Shown here: positions 34,360 through 42,988 of the stretch, piece by piece
Numbering within the stretch: position 1 is the stretch's first letter
How the letters are laid out: the number at the start of each line of letters is the position of its first letter
DNA from: Microbacterium sp. CFH 31415
GTDB lineage: Bacteria > Actinomycetota > Actinomycetes > Actinomycetales > Microbacteriaceae
Direction: 5' to 3'
Assembly: GCF_022538185.1 (NCBI RefSeq)
Contig: NZ_JAKYXC010000002.1
Coordinates: forward strand, 576,415 to 640,414
Length of the DNA: 64,000 nt
Made by a program: the position numbers and the translations under genes
Notes under the pieces: generated by a model
Database searches by the model: none
Told to the model about the DNA's origin: nothing
The model's input: the letters and a program-made list of their open reading frames with translations, nothing else

Positions 34360-34965
34360 ATGGATGCGGCCGGCACCACGCCTGGCCTGCGCATCGTCCC
34401 CGCCAACGAAGTCTCGTGGGACGACCTGCAGGCGATCCTCACCGGCGCCGCCGGGCACTGCCAGTGCCAGCGGCAGCGACTCGGCGACCATGACTGGTGG
34501 TACATGCCCGTCAGCGAGCGCGCCGCGATCCTGCGCGAAGAGACGCACTGCGGCGACCCACGGGCGACGGAGACCGTCGGCATCGTCGCCTACCAGGGCG
34601 ATGAGCCCGTCGCCTGGTGTGCGGTCGACCGCCGCGCGGTGTACGGCCGGCTGCGCGGCTCGCCCGTGCCATGGAAGGGTCGCGCCCAAGACAAGGACGA
34701 CGAGACCGTCTGGGCGATCGCGTGCATGATCGTGCGCAAGGGCCATCGCGGCGAAGGACTCACCTACCCGCTCGTCGCTGCGGCCGTCGAGTTCGCGCGC
34801 GAACGCGGCGCATCGGCGATCGAGGGCTATCCACTCGTGACGGGCGGGGCGCAGGTGATCTGGGACGAGCTGAACGTCGGACCCGTAGGCCCGTTCCTGG
34901 CCGCAGGATTCCGCGAGGTCGCGCACCCCACCAAGCGCAGAGTCGTCATGCGAATGGACTTCTGA
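34360..34965 (+). CDS. GNAT-family N-acetyltransferase (HCQCQ type)
   Basis: A 201-residue acetyltransferase. The acetyl-CoA motif A is IACMIVRKGHRGEGLTYPLV (about 125-144), and the C-terminal strand has PFLAAGFREVAHPTKRRVVM. The N-terminal GHCQCQRQRLGDHDWWY block (about 35-51), with two closely spaced cysteines, is shared with a second GNAT at 44798-45382 and may bind a metal or thiol substrate. The substrate is unknown. The gene appears monocistronic and leaderless. It is a distant paralogue of the 44.8-kb gene. Confidence 0.85.
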   Translation: MDAAGTTPGLRIVPANEVSWDDLQAILTGAAGHCQCQRQRLGDHDWWYMPVSERAAILREETHCGDPRATETVGIVAYQGDEPVAWCAVDRRAVYGRLRGSPVPWKGRAQDKDDETVWAIACMIVRKGHRGEGLTYPLVAAAVEFARERGASAIEGYPLVTGGAQVIWDELNVGPVGPFLAAGFREVAHPTKRRVVMRMDF

Positions 34966-35071
34966 CCTTTCACCCGAGGCGGGTGACGCACCGCCGCAAC
35001 GGCAAGGAGAACGATGTAGTCGCCAGAGATCGCACCCTCGCCGATCTCACCGTTCCGAAGGGATCGACATC

Positions 35072-35473
35072 ATGTCCAACACGCAGCGCACCGGATGGGC
35101 GGGCTGGGCAGTCTTCGCCGGCATCCTCATGATCATCGCCGGAGCCCTCGCGGCGCTCAACGGCCTGAACGCCGTTCTGTCGCCCGTCGAGAAGTGGGCG
35201 GTGTCCTCCGAAGCGGGCACCTTCCTGTTCGACGTCGAGATCTGGGGATGGTGGCACCTCATCCTCGGCATCGTGATCCTCATCGTGGGCATCTTCGTGC
35301 TCCGTGGAGCCACCTGGGCGCGGGTGATCGCGGTCATCCTCGTCGCCCTCAACGCCATCAGCCAGCTCGCATTCTTCAGCGTGCAGCCCTGGTGGGCACT
35401 CATCGTGATCGCGCTCGACGTGATCATCATCTACGCCCTGACCGTGCACGGCCGGGAGCTCCAGGAGGGCTGA
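35072..35473 (+). CDS. DUF7144-type four-helix membrane protein
   Basis: A 133-residue protein made of four hydrophobic helices: GWAVFAGILMIIAGALAALN, WWHLILGIVILIVGIFVL, ARVIAVILVALNAISQLAF and WWALIVIALDVIIIYAL. The motifs GWAGWAVFAGI and EIWGWWHLILG are characteristic of a widespread actinobacterial family of unknown function. The upstream ribosome-binding site is GAAGGGA. A U-rich terminator closes the gene. Confidence 0.85.
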   Translation: MSNTQRTGWAGWAVFAGILMIIAGALAALNGLNAVLSPVEKWAVSSEAGTFLFDVEIWGWWHLILGIVILIVGIFVLRGATWARVIAVILVALNAISQLAFFSVQPWWALIVIALDVIIIYALTVHGRELQEG

Positions 35474-35496
35474 TCTCAGCCTCCCCTCGAACATGG

Positions 35497-35536
35497 AGGG
35501 CGCCGCACCCGGCCAGGGTGCGGCGCCCTTCTCTTG
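35497..35536 (+). terminator. Rho-independent terminator of the DUF7144 gene
   Basis: AGGGCGCCGCACCC (35497-35510), loop GGCCA, exact complement (35516-35529), then TTCTCTT. Confidence 0.85.
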
Positions 35537-35593
35537 TCACCGCGACCGCGATCTGCGTCCGAGCCGGGCAAGCGTTCGCTGAGGAAGTCGCCC

Positions 35594-35623
35594 TTGAAAC
35601 CGCTCCCAGAGTTTGGTTACTGT
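35594..35623 (+). promoter_or_regulatory. promoter of the secreted beta-helix protein gene
   Basis: TTGAAA (35594-35599) and TACTGT (35618-35623) with an 18-bp spacer, a good housekeeping-sigma match 59 bp upstream of the start codon. Confidence 0.6.
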
Positions 35624-35681
35624 CCTGTAAGTAGGCGGCATACCTGCCGCGCGACATCCCTCGACGAAGAGAGACATTCGC

Positions 35682-37562
35682 ATGACCACCCACACGCACC
35701 ACCGCCGGAGAACACGGATCGCGGCCGTCGTCACGGGCGCGACCCTCGTCGCCGGAGCCCTCATGGCAGCCCCGGCCTCAGCCGCACCGCCGCGTGCGGT
35801 CGACCCGTTCAACCCCGACTTCGGGCCGAACGTGACCGTGTACAGCCCCGACATCCCCGTCGACCAGATCGAAGGCGAGCTCGACGCGCTTGCCGATCAG
35901 CAGCGCGACGCCGAGATGGGCTCGGTGCGCCGCGCGGTCTACTTCCTGCCGGGCCAGTACGGCACGGCCGACAACCCGCTGCAGTTCGACGTCGGCTACT
36001 ACACCGAGGTCGCCGGGCTCGGTGCCTCCCCCACCGACGTCGACATCAACGGCTCGATCGAGGTCTACAACCGCTGCCTCACAGCCGACAACTGCATCGC
36101 GCTCGTCAACTTCTGGCGGACGATCTCGAACCTCTCGCTGCAGGTGAACAGCCTCGGTGACGACGGATGCCGCGCCAGCGCGAACTTCTGGGCGGTGTCG
36201 CAGGCGGTGTCGATGCGCCGACTCGACATCTCCGGCGCCAACCTGTCGCTCATGGACTACTGCACCGCGGGCCCGCAGTACGCGAGCGGCGGGTTCATCG
36301 CCGACTCCCGCCTGCCGTTCGTCGTGAGCGGCTCGCAGCAGCAGTGGCTCACACGCAACAGCGAGGTCGCCGGCTGGTCGAACGGCGTCTGGAACCAGGT
36401 CTTCTCCGGCGTCGTGGGCGCCCCGGAGGACGCCGGCTTCCCCAACCCGCCGTACACGACCATCGACGAGACACCGCTCAGCCGCGAGAAGCCGTACCTC
36501 TACGTCGACGACGAGGGTCGCTACAACGTGCGCGTGCCCGAGGCGCAGACCGACACCCGCGGGGTGAGCTGGGCCGACGGCATGACGGCGGGGCGCAGCA
36601 TCCCGATCACCGACTTCTTCATCGCGAAGCCCGGTGACTCGGTGAAGGACATCAACAACGCGCTCGCTCGCGGCCGGCACCTGCTCCTCACACCCGGCGT
36701 CTACGACATCGCCCAGACGATCGACGTCAAGCGCGCCGACACGGTGGTGCTCGGCCTCGGCCACGCGACGCTCACGGCTGTGGGCGGTGCGGTTCCGCTG
36801 GAGGTGAAGGATGCCGCGGGCATCGTCGTCGCCGGAGTCACCATCGACGCCGGCGCCGAGCTCTCGCCGGTACTGCTCCGCGTCGGCAAGGCGAAGGGCG
36901 GCAAGCCGCTGGGCGCCGCGAACCCGATCACGCTGAGCGACGTGTACTTCCGCGTCGGCGGCCCGCACGTCGGCAAGACGACGACCGCGCTCGAGGTGAA
37001 CTCCGACAATGTGCTCATCGACCACACCTGGGTGTGGCGCGGCGATCACGGCATCGAGGGCTTCGACCCGACCGACGGCGTCAACGGCGACAACGAGCGC
37101 TGGGCCACCAACATCGGCACGAACGGCGTCATCGTCAACGGCGACAACGTGACGGCGACGGGCCTGTTCGTCGAGCACTTCCAGAAGTACAACACTCTCT
37201 GGAAGGGCGAGAGCGGCCGCGTGATCCTGTACCAGAACGAGTTGCCGTACGACCCGCCCACCCAGGCGGACTGGACGCAGCCGGACGGCACGCTCGGCTA
37301 CCCGGGCTACGTCGTCGACGCGAAGGTCAAGCACCACCGCCTCGACGGAGCGGGCGTGTACGTCTTCAACCAGAACAACCCGTCGATCATCACGGCGAAC
37401 GGGTTCTCGGTGCCGGAGACGCCCGGCGTGCAGCTTCACCACATCATGACGGTGAACCTCAGCGCCGGCACGATCCAGCACGTCGTGGACGGCGTCGGCG
37501 GACAGGCAGACAACACCAACACCGGCGTGCCGCAGTACCTCGTGGACTACCCCGCGCCGTAG
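35682..37562 (+). CDS. secreted right-handed beta-helix protein (GH55/pectate-lyase-like fold)
   Basis: A 626-residue exported protein. The signal peptide is basic MTTHTHHRRRTR, then a hydrophobic core, cleavage at ASAA (about residue 34). The mature region has two halves each with beta-helix features: an N-terminal block with YFLPGQYGT and YTEVAGLGASPTDV (about 88-115), and a C-terminal block with HLLLTPGVYDI, VVLGLGHATLTAVGG and VVAGVTIDAGAEL (about 330-395), including many Asn/Asp turns (NSDNVLIDHTWVWRGDHG). Twin beta-helices recall GH55 beta-1,3-glucanases, but catalytic acids are not assigned, so an adhesin or binding role is possible. GAAGAGAG precedes the ATG. Confidence 0.75.
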   Translation: MTTHTHHRRRTRIAAVVTGATLVAGALMAAPASAAPPRAVDPFNPDFGPNVTVYSPDIPVDQIEGELDALADQQRDAEMGSVRRAVYFLPGQYGTADNPLQFDVGYYTEVAGLGASPTDVDINGSIEVYNRCLTADNCIALVNFWRTISNLSLQVNSLGDDGCRASANFWAVSQAVSMRRLDISGANLSLMDYCTAGPQYASGGFIADSRLPFVVSGSQQQWLTRNSEVAGWSNGVWNQVFSGVVGAPEDAGFPNPPYTTIDETPLSREKPYLYVDDEGRYNVRVPEAQTDTRGVSWADGMTAGRSIPITDFFIAKPGDSVKDINNALARGRHLLLTPGVYDIAQTIDVKRADTVVLGLGHATLTAVGGAVPLEVKDAAGIVVAGVTIDAGAELSPVLLRVGKAKGGKPLGAANPITLSDVYFRVGGPHVGKTTTALEVNSDNVLIDHTWVWRGDHGIEGFDPTDGVNGDNERWATNIGTNGVIVNGDNVTATGLFVEHFQKYNTLWKGESGRVILYQNELPYDPPTQADWTQPDGTLGYPGYVVDAKVKHHRLDGAGVYVFNQNNPSIITANGFSVPETPGVQLHHIMTVNLSAGTIQHVVDGVGGQADNTNTGVPQYLVDYPAP

Positions 37563-37568
37563 CAGGAT

Positions 37569-37612
37569 CGGATGCCCCGGCCCCGGCTCCCCCCGCGGGG
37601 CCGGGGCATCCG
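37569..37612 (+). terminator. 17-bp perfect hairpin after the beta-helix gene
   Basis: CGGATGCCCCGGCCCCG (37569-37585), 10-nt loop, exact complement at 37596-37612. No U-tract, but the stem is very stable. Confidence 0.8.
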
Positions 37613-37700
37613 TATGTCCGGTCGCCGATCCGCGCGCCGGTACTCCGGCACGTTCGCCATCAGGAAGAACCGACCATCTCCATCGCCTCGCTCGATGGAC

Positions 37701-38687
37701 CTACCAGAGCGGGTGGATGGCCTCGCGGAGGTCGCGGTCGTAGACCTCGCGCACGAGCCGATCGAACGCTTCCACATCGAACCCGCCCTCAAGCAGCGCT
37801 GCCGCCTCGGCGTTCGATGTCGCCTGGCGCACGTTGCGCGCACCGGGGATCACGCTCGTCACTCCCGGACGCGAGGCGATCCACGCCAGGGTGGCCGCCG
37901 GGAGCGAGACGCCCTCGGGCAGCGACACGGCCAGCTCGGCTGCGGCATCCACTCCCACCTGATAGTCGACGCCCGAGAACGTCTCGCCGCGATCGAACGC
38001 CTCGCCGTGACGGTTGTAGGTGCGGTGGTCGTTCTCGGCGAAGGTCGTCGACGCGGTGTACTTGCCCGACAGCAGGCCCGACGCGAGGGGCACGCGCGCG
38101 AAGATCGCGACGCCGGCCGTCTCGGCCGCGGGCAGCACCTCGTCGAGTGGTTTGAGGCGGAACGGGTTGAAGATGATCTGCACGTTGGTCACATTCGGCC
38201 GCGCGATCGCGGCCAGCGCTTGCGCGCACGTCTCGACCGAGACGCCGTAGGCCGCAATGGTGCCGTCGGCCACCAGGGCGTCGAGTGCCTCGTACGTCTC
38301 ATCGTCCTCGATGACGGCCGACGGCGGGCAGTGCAGCTGCACCAGGTCGAGCGTGTCGACGCCGAGGTTGCGGCGCGACCGGTCGGTCCACGCACGGAAG
38401 TTGTCGGGCGTGTAGTTCCCGGGCTCCTGTGCGAGCCGCCGGCCCATCTTCGTCGCGACTGTGATGTCGGTGCGCCCTGCGAGGAAGCGCCCGATGATCG
38501 ACTCGCTCCGCCCGTCGCCGTACACGTCGGCGGTGTCGAAGAGGGTGACGCCGTGATCAGCGGATGCCGCGAGCACAGCCGTCGCGTCCTCCTCGCTGAC
38601 CGCGCCCCAGTCGGCGCCGAGCTGCCACGTGCCGAGGCCGATCGCCGAGACCTGACGCGCGGTGCGGCCGAGCGGGCGCTGCTTCAT
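37701..38687 (-). CDS. aldo/keto reductase
   Basis: A 328-residue NADPH-dependent reductase. The AKR tetrad is visible: Asp in LFDTADVYGDG (about 57-67, with Tyr64), Lys in VATKMGRRL (about 83), and His in LDLVQLHCPP. The cofactor end has SVIPGARNVRQATSNAEAA (about 280-298). The family is the bacterial AKR11/12-like type acting on aldehydes and sugar-like substrates; the precise substrate is unknown. The GGAAGGATCC ribosome-binding site precedes ATG 38687. It is monocistronic, convergent with the beta-helix gene. Confidence 0.92.
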   Translation of the reverse strand: MKQRPLGRTARQVSAIGLGTWQLGADWGAVSEEDATAVLAASADHGVTLFDTADVYGDGRSESIIGRFLAGRTDITVATKMGRRLAQEPGNYTPDNFRAWTDRSRRNLGVDTLDLVQLHCPPSAVIEDDETYEALDALVADGTIAAYGVSVETCAQALAAIARPNVTNVQIIFNPFRLKPLDEVLPAAETAGVAIFARVPLASGLLSGKYTASTTFAENDHRTYNRHGEAFDRGETFSGVDYQVGVDAAAELAVSLPEGVSLPAATLAWIASRPGVTSVIPGARNVRQATSNAEAAALLEGGFDVEAFDRLVREVYDRDLREAIHPLW

Positions 38688-38756
38688 GGGGGATCCTTCC
38701 GATGACGGCCTCCTCGGACGAGGCACCGCGATCCAGCATGCCAGGTTGCCGGAGGG

Positions 38757-39710
38757 TCAGGGGTTGATGATGACCGCAGTGCCGTGCGGCAGCTCCGCGA
38801 GCCGGGCGATCGCGTCGGGATCGAGCCTGATGCACCCGTTCGAGATCGGCCCGGAGCGCTCGTCGTGGTAGTGGAAGGCCGTGACGGCGGCATCCGCTCC
38901 CCCGAATCCGTCGAGGGTCGGCGACTGCACTCCGAGGTAGATGATCGGATGCCCGCGCGTGTACCAGAGCTCCGGTACGACGCGGGTCGTCATGATGAAC
39001 GTGCGGCCGAGCGGCGTCGGCGTGATGTCGGTGCCCCAGCCGAAGTCGGCCGCGATGCGCTCGCGCACGCCGTCGCGCACGATGTCGACGGTGCGTGCGG
39101 CGATGCTCACCTCGACCACGGCGTCGGCCGCGCCGAACTCGACGTCCTGTGCCCGCAGCCAGCCGCTCACCTGGGCGGCGTCTCCCTTCGACGGCACCGC
39201 CTGCCGCCCGGTGAGCAGCACCTTGACCCAGTGGTCCTGCCGCTCGACGACCGGCAGCGTCGTGCCGTCGTACGGGAACTCGCGCGGCACGTAGGCCACC
39301 GGCTCCCCAGTGGGATCGGCCCAGACCGGCGCGCCGGTCCCGAGGGCGAGCGCGGTCTCGCCGGTGGCCTGCGTGAACGGATCGTCGTCGAGCGGAAGCT
39401 GCGGGATCACGGCGAACACGTTCACCTGCGGCAGTTCCGTCACGTCGTACCGTGCCGTGTTCGCGGGGAATCCCGTCGGCGTCGGGGTGGGCGTCGGGGT
39501 CGGTGCGGGCGTCACCGTCGGAGTCGACGTCGGAGACGGCGCCGCCGCAGACGGCGCTTCCGGGGTCGCCAGCAGCGCGGCCGTGACGACTCCCGCGGCC
39601 ACGAGCACGATCGCCGCCAGCAGCAGCCACCCGATGCGCCGGCGGCGCGTGCGGGCGGTCGGCCCGGCGGGCTCACCCGGGCCGGCGCCCCGTGGTGCGG
39701 CATCCCCCAT
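38757..39710 (-). CDS. L,D-transpeptidase (YkuD domain)
   Basis: A 317-residue membrane-anchored cell-wall enzyme. A short basic cytoplasmic tail and one membrane helix (IGWLLLAAIVLVAAGVVTAALLA, about 26-48) are followed by a Thr/Pro linker (about 52-80, PTPTPTPTP). An SH3-like stretch (about 110-185) leads to the YkuD catalytic domain (about 190-317) with HYHDERSGPISNGCIRL; the catalytic Cys is residue 293. It forms 3-3 peptidoglycan cross-links, a target of carbapenems in relatives. ATG 39710 has GGAGG close upstream. Confidence 0.92.
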   Translation of the reverse strand: MGDAAPRGAGPGEPAGPTARTRRRRIGWLLLAAIVLVAAGVVTAALLATPEAPSAAAPSPTSTPTVTPAPTPTPTPTPTGFPANTARYDVTELPQVNVFAVIPQLPLDDDPFTQATGETALALGTGAPVWADPTGEPVAYVPREFPYDGTTLPVVERQDHWVKVLLTGRQAVPSKGDAAQVSGWLRAQDVEFGAADAVVEVSIAARTVDIVRDGVRERIAADFGWGTDITPTPLGRTFIMTTRVVPELWYTRGHPIIYLGVQSPTLDGFGGADAAVTAFHYHDERSGPISNGCIRLDPDAIARLAELPHGTAVIINP

Positions 39711-39753
39711 GCCTCCATGGTCGGTGCGGGTGACGTATGCCGCAACCCGAGCG

Positions 39754-40200
39754 CTACGGCGGTGTCGCCGGCTCCTCCGGCCGGCGCTGGCCGGTCGTCG
39801 CAGTGCCCCGCAGGACCGCGACGACCGCGTCCGCCCCGACCAGGACGACGAGGGTCACAACGTAGACGAGAAGATCACGGCCATCGAAGACCGTGCCGAA
39901 CACGAGCATCGTCGGAGGGAAGATCGCGCCGAGATGCATCGGAATGCCGGTCAGCTGGAACAGCTCGATCGCGATGCACCACGCCGCGGCGAGCGCGCCG
40001 ACGGAGAGGGGCGCGAGGCGCGGGGCGACGATCACGACCGCGAGGTAGGCCGCGCCGGCATAGAGCGAGTCGCCCGCGATGTCGGTCATCGCCGTGTCGG
40101 GCAGCAGCGCATGGACAGCGAGGCCGGCGCCGACGACGCCGGCGAGGAGCGCAGCCGCAATGACGCGGCGGCCCGGGCGGCGAGGGGCGGAGGCATCCAT
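39754..40200 (-). CDS. DUF2809 family membrane protein
   Basis: A 148-residue membrane protein with four helices: VIAAALLAGVVGAGLAVHAL, DSLYAGAAYLAVVIVA, SVGALAAAWCIAIELFQL and LLVYVVTLVVLVGADAVVAVL. The motifs TMTDIAGDSLYAGAAYL (present as TAMTDIAGDSLYAGA) and IELFQLTGIP are typical of DUF2809, whose function is unknown. A Gln/Arg/Pro-rich C-tail ends it. It lies 43 bp upstream of the transpeptidase gene in the same direction and may share its transcript. Confidence 0.82.
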   Translation of the reverse strand: MDASAPRRPGRRVIAAALLAGVVGAGLAVHALLPDTAMTDIAGDSLYAGAAYLAVVIVAPRLAPLSVGALAAAWCIAIELFQLTGIPMHLGAIFPPTMLVFGTVFDGRDLLVYVVTLVVLVGADAVVAVLRGTATTGQRRPEEPATPP

Positions 40201-40318
40201 CCGGTCGATTCTTCCCTATCGCGCGCTCCGACCGCGATGCACGAGTCGGCGTCGCAACTGCGGAAGGGAGGACTGCGGGAGCGGCGCGCGGCGCCGCGTG
40301 GAGAGGGCGAACCCGCGG

Positions 40319-41053
40319 TCAGTGCTGTCTGGTCAGACGTCCGGCCGCTTCGAGAATGAGGTCCGCGATCTCGCGCGGGTGGGTGACGAGCGAGAGGTGA
40401 CCACTGGCGAGCTCGATCTGCGTGGCGTTCATCCGCTTCGCCAGGAAGCGCTCGAGGTCGGGATCGGTCGTGCGGTCCCCGCGCGAGATGGCGTACCAGC
40501 ACGGCTTCGTCCGCCACGCCGCCTCCGTGGTGCGCGACGCGAACAGCGTGCCCGAGATCCGCCCCTGCACGGCGTACAGCACCTTGGCCTGACCGGGATC
40601 GACGCCGTTGGCGAAGTCGCTCAGGAACGCCTCCTCGCTCAGCTGCGCGAAGCCGTCCGGAGAGTGGACGAGCCCGGCGCTGGCGGGCGCCGGCGGGAAC
40701 GTGGCGGCGAGGGCGCCGTAGTCTTCGCCCGCTTCCGGTGCTCGGGCCGCGACGTAGACGAGTGCCGAAACGCGCGGATGCCCGCCCGTCTGGCTGATCA
40801 CCGTGCCGGCCCACGAGTGTCCGACGAGCACGGTCGGGCCGCCCTGCAGATCGAGCGCACGGGTCGTGGCTGCCGCGTCGTCGTCGAGCGAGGTGAGCGG
40901 GTTCTGCACCGCGGTCACCGACATGCCCGCCTGTTGCAGGAGCGCGATCACGCCCGCCCAGGAGGAGCCGTCGGCGTACGCGCCGTGCACCAGCACGACG
41001 TTGTCGGCCGTCGAGGCGGGCGGGAGTCCCCCGCCGGTCGTGCTCTCGGTCAC
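40319..41053 (-). CDS. alpha/beta hydrolase
   Basis: A 244-residue hydrolase. The oxyanion motif NVVLVHGAYADGSSW is at about 18-32, the nucleophile elbow GHSWAGT (Ser about residue 79) follows PTVLV, and the C-terminal histidine is in ELASGHLSLVTHP (about 219-222). A charged acid is expected near DPDLERFL. This matches the arylesterase/methylesterase-like (EstC/RutD) branch; substrate unknown. GTG 41053 has AGGAGGA upstream. It is divergent from the SDR gene. Confidence 0.88.
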   Translation of the reverse strand: MTESTTGGGLPPASTADNVVLVHGAYADGSSWAGVIALLQQAGMSVTAVQNPLTSLDDDAAATTRALDLQGGPTVLVGHSWAGTVISQTGGHPRVSALVYVAARAPEAGEDYGALAATFPPAPASAGLVHSPDGFAQLSEEAFLSDFANGVDPGQAKVLYAVQGRISGTLFASRTTEAAWRTKPCWYAISRGDRTTDPDLERFLAKRMNATQIELASGHLSLVTHPREIADLILEAAGRLTRQH

Positions 41054-41333
41054 GGGGTCCTCCTTGGCGAGGGGTCGATGGCGAACAACCTAGCGGGCCG
41101 ATACGTCCCGGGGAAAGACCCGGTGAACCGCGGAAACCGAGAGGCCGCGCCGAAGACCCCCAATCCCCGCCGCACGATGAGACCCCAGTCCGACTTCGCC
41201 GGGAGTGGCTCCTCGACATCGGTCTCAACCATCCTCGTGGGTGCGAGCGACGTAGGGAGCGAGGAATCCCTGAGACAAACCGGGGGTCGGCACGATAAAG
41301 TTGTGCGGCCCAACAAATACGCTGGAGACGACG

Positions 41334-42230
41334 ATGACGACCAACCAGCTGACCTTCGACAACCCCGTCGAGCGCCATTCCCACATCAAGCCGTTCGCAT
41401 CCTGGCAGCCGCTGCCCGGCCTCGATGCGAAGCTCGAGCCGAAGGCCGACCACGGCGAGACGAGCTACCGCGGCACCGGCCGCCTGCCCGGCCGCAGGGC
41501 CCTCATCACGGGCGGCGACTCGGGCATCGGGGCCGCCGTCGCGATAGCGTTCGCGCGAGAGGGCGCGGATGTCGCGCTCTCGTACCTGCCCGAGGAACAG
41601 GTCGATGCCGAGGCGATCGCCGAGATCGTGCGCGCCGAGGGCCGCACATGCGTGCTGCTGCCGGGCGACATCCGCGACCGCGGCTGGTGCCGCGACCTCG
41701 TCGCGCAGTCGGTCGAGGCACTCGGCGGACTCGACATCCTCGTGAACAACGCGGCGCACCAGGTGTACCACCAGACGTTCGACGAACTCGACGAGGCGGA
41801 TCTCGACCGCACCATCACGACCAACATCTACGCAATGTTCTGGATCACGCGCGAGGCGCTCCCCCACCTGCCCGCGGGCGCGACCATCATCAACTCGACC
41901 TCGGTGCAGGGCTACAACCCGTCGCCCATGATCATCAACTACGCCTCGACGAAGTTCGCGATCATCGGCTTCACGAAGGCGCTCGCGCACGACCTGGCGC
42001 CGCGCGGCATCCGGGTGAACGCGGTCGCGCCGGGACCGGTGTGGACTCCCCTGCAGGTGAGCGACGGGCAGCCCGCCGAGAAGCTCGACGGATTCGGCGA
42101 GTCGTCGTGGCTGGGTCGCATGAGCCAGCCGGTGGAGCAGGCGCCCGCATACGTGTTCCTCGCCTCGCCCGAGTCGAGCTTCGTGGTGGGCGAGGTGATC
42201 AACGTCAACGGCGGCGCGAACGTGCCCTGA
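41334..42230 (+). CDS. short-chain dehydrogenase/reductase
   Basis: A 298-residue classical-type SDR with an extended N-terminus (about 45 residues rich in charges, PFASWQPLPGLDAKLEPKAD), as in YhdF/YghA-type stress-associated reductases. The cofactor motif is ALITGGDSGIGAAVA (about 56-70, TGxxxGIG), with NNAAHQ (about 138), catalytic Ser in INSTSVQGY (about 189-191) and YASTKFAI with the Tyr-Lys pair (about 203-207). NGGANVP ends the protein. Aldehyde or ketone reduction is the likely activity. ATG 41334 has GGAG 10 nt upstream; the longer start at 41301 is less likely. Confidence 0.9.
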   Translation: MTTNQLTFDNPVERHSHIKPFASWQPLPGLDAKLEPKADHGETSYRGTGRLPGRRALITGGDSGIGAAVAIAFAREGADVALSYLPEEQVDAEAIAEIVRAEGRTCVLLPGDIRDRGWCRDLVAQSVEALGGLDILVNNAAHQVYHQTFDELDEADLDRTITTNIYAMFWITREALPHLPAGATIINSTSVQGYNPSPMIINYASTKFAIIGFTKALAHDLAPRGIRVNAVAPGPVWTPLQVSDGQPAEKLDGFGESSWLGRMSQPVEQAPAYVFLASPESSFVVGEVINVNGGANVP

Positions 42231-42473
42231 TCTCCGGGCAGCGCACGCTGACGAGCGGAGGTTCGCCCGATCACGCGCTGGAGATCCGCTATCGGAGCGG
42301 GCTCGCCTTGGCCAAGGGTCTGGTGACAGCAGCGACCCGGGCCGCGGAGTCTACCCCGCTCCACATTCCCCTCGTCCCGGTCGATTCCGCATCGCCCTGC
42401 TCCACCATGCGAAGACGCCAGCCGACCGTCAGCGAGACCGGAAACGACTGACTTGCTTTCTGATCTGATCCGG
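42231..42473. other. gene-free chromosomal flank of the tRNA-Pro element
   Basis: Between the SDR stop and the left tRNA repeat I see no convincing gene. A short GACCGGA/TCCGGTC inverted pair (about 42445-42480) may be the original tRNA terminator hairpin, displaced with the tRNA 3' half. Confidence 0.4.
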
Positions 42474-42520
42474 TCCGGTCGGGATGACAGGAATTGAACC
42501 TGCGACCCCTTGACCCCCAG
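42474..42520 (-). repeat. attachment-site repeat, displaced 3' half of tRNA-Pro
   Basis: Equals the tRNA-Pro(GGG) sequence from its anticodon loop to past its 3' end except for one A/T change in the T loop. The 5' half is missing, so it is not a functional tRNA gene. Confidence 0.85.
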
Positions 42521-42694
42521 GCCGGTCAGGTAGTTCCAATCTCTCTGAGAGGCCCGGTTCTCTCTCGGTCTCCGCCGGATATCTCTTGCTGTTGCCGATG
42601 TTTTTCCAGGGCTTCTGTGACGCGACTGTGACTAGTCGGTTTCGCTCCCCGTCTCGGGGTGTAGCCCGTACTCCGTGCTACAAACGGAGGTTAG
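42521..42694. other. gene-free left end of the mini element
   Basis: AT-richer than the flanks. It holds GAGAG-rich inverted pieces (near 42542-42570) and the two CTGTGAC repeats (42615-42621, 42626-42632). A 50-codon open stretch on the minus strand ends at about 42530 but has no start and no recognisable domain, so I do not call it a gene. Confidence 0.5.
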
Positions 42695-42988
42695 TTAGCG
42701 CAGGTCGTCCTCGGTGATCAGACCGAGTTCGATGCACCGCCGTTGCTGGCGAGCCCGCGTCGTCGCCCGGTTGTAGTTCAGGATCATCGAGACGACGAAC
42801 GCCACAATGCCGATAACGATCACCAGGCCGAAGTTCTGGTTGAGCCCGGCCACGATCGCGATGATGAACGCGATCACCCACACGATGAACCGCCAGATGC
42901 CGAGCGCGTTGAACCGGCGCCAGAGCATCTGGAACTCCGGGTCAATCCGTAGGATGGCGTTGGCTTGCGCCTGCCTCAGCGGGTCCAT
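42695..42988 (-). CDS. small two-helix membrane protein, island cargo
   Basis: A 97-residue protein. A hydrophilic N-terminus (MDPLRQAQANAILRIDPEFQ) is followed by two hydrophobic helices (IWRFIVWVIAFIIAIVAGL and FGLVIVIGIVAFVVSMIL) and a basic tail (YNRATTRARQQRRCIELGL). No family is recognised. The ATG overlaps the stop of the DUF2510 gene as TGATG, so it depends on that transcript. Confidence 0.65.
   Translation of the reverse strand: MDPLRQAQANAILRIDPEFQMLWRRFNALGIWRFIVWVIAFIIAIVAGLNQNFGLVIVIGIVAFVVSMILNYNRATTRARQQRRCIELGLITEDDLR

Noticed and set aside
40086..41990. 634-residue minus-strand open frame extending past the alpha/beta hydrolase
   Set aside because: Its upstream half is antisense to the SDR gene, and the hydrolase has its own GTG start with a strong ribosome-binding site in another frame.
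42474..42520. possible second tRNA-Pro
   Set aside because: Only the 3' half is present; D arm and 5' acceptor strand are missing, so it is an attachment-site remnant.
42530..42694. possible integrase C-terminal remnant on the minus strand
   Set aside because: About 50 codons are open, but no start and no catalytic tyrosine context can be recognised.
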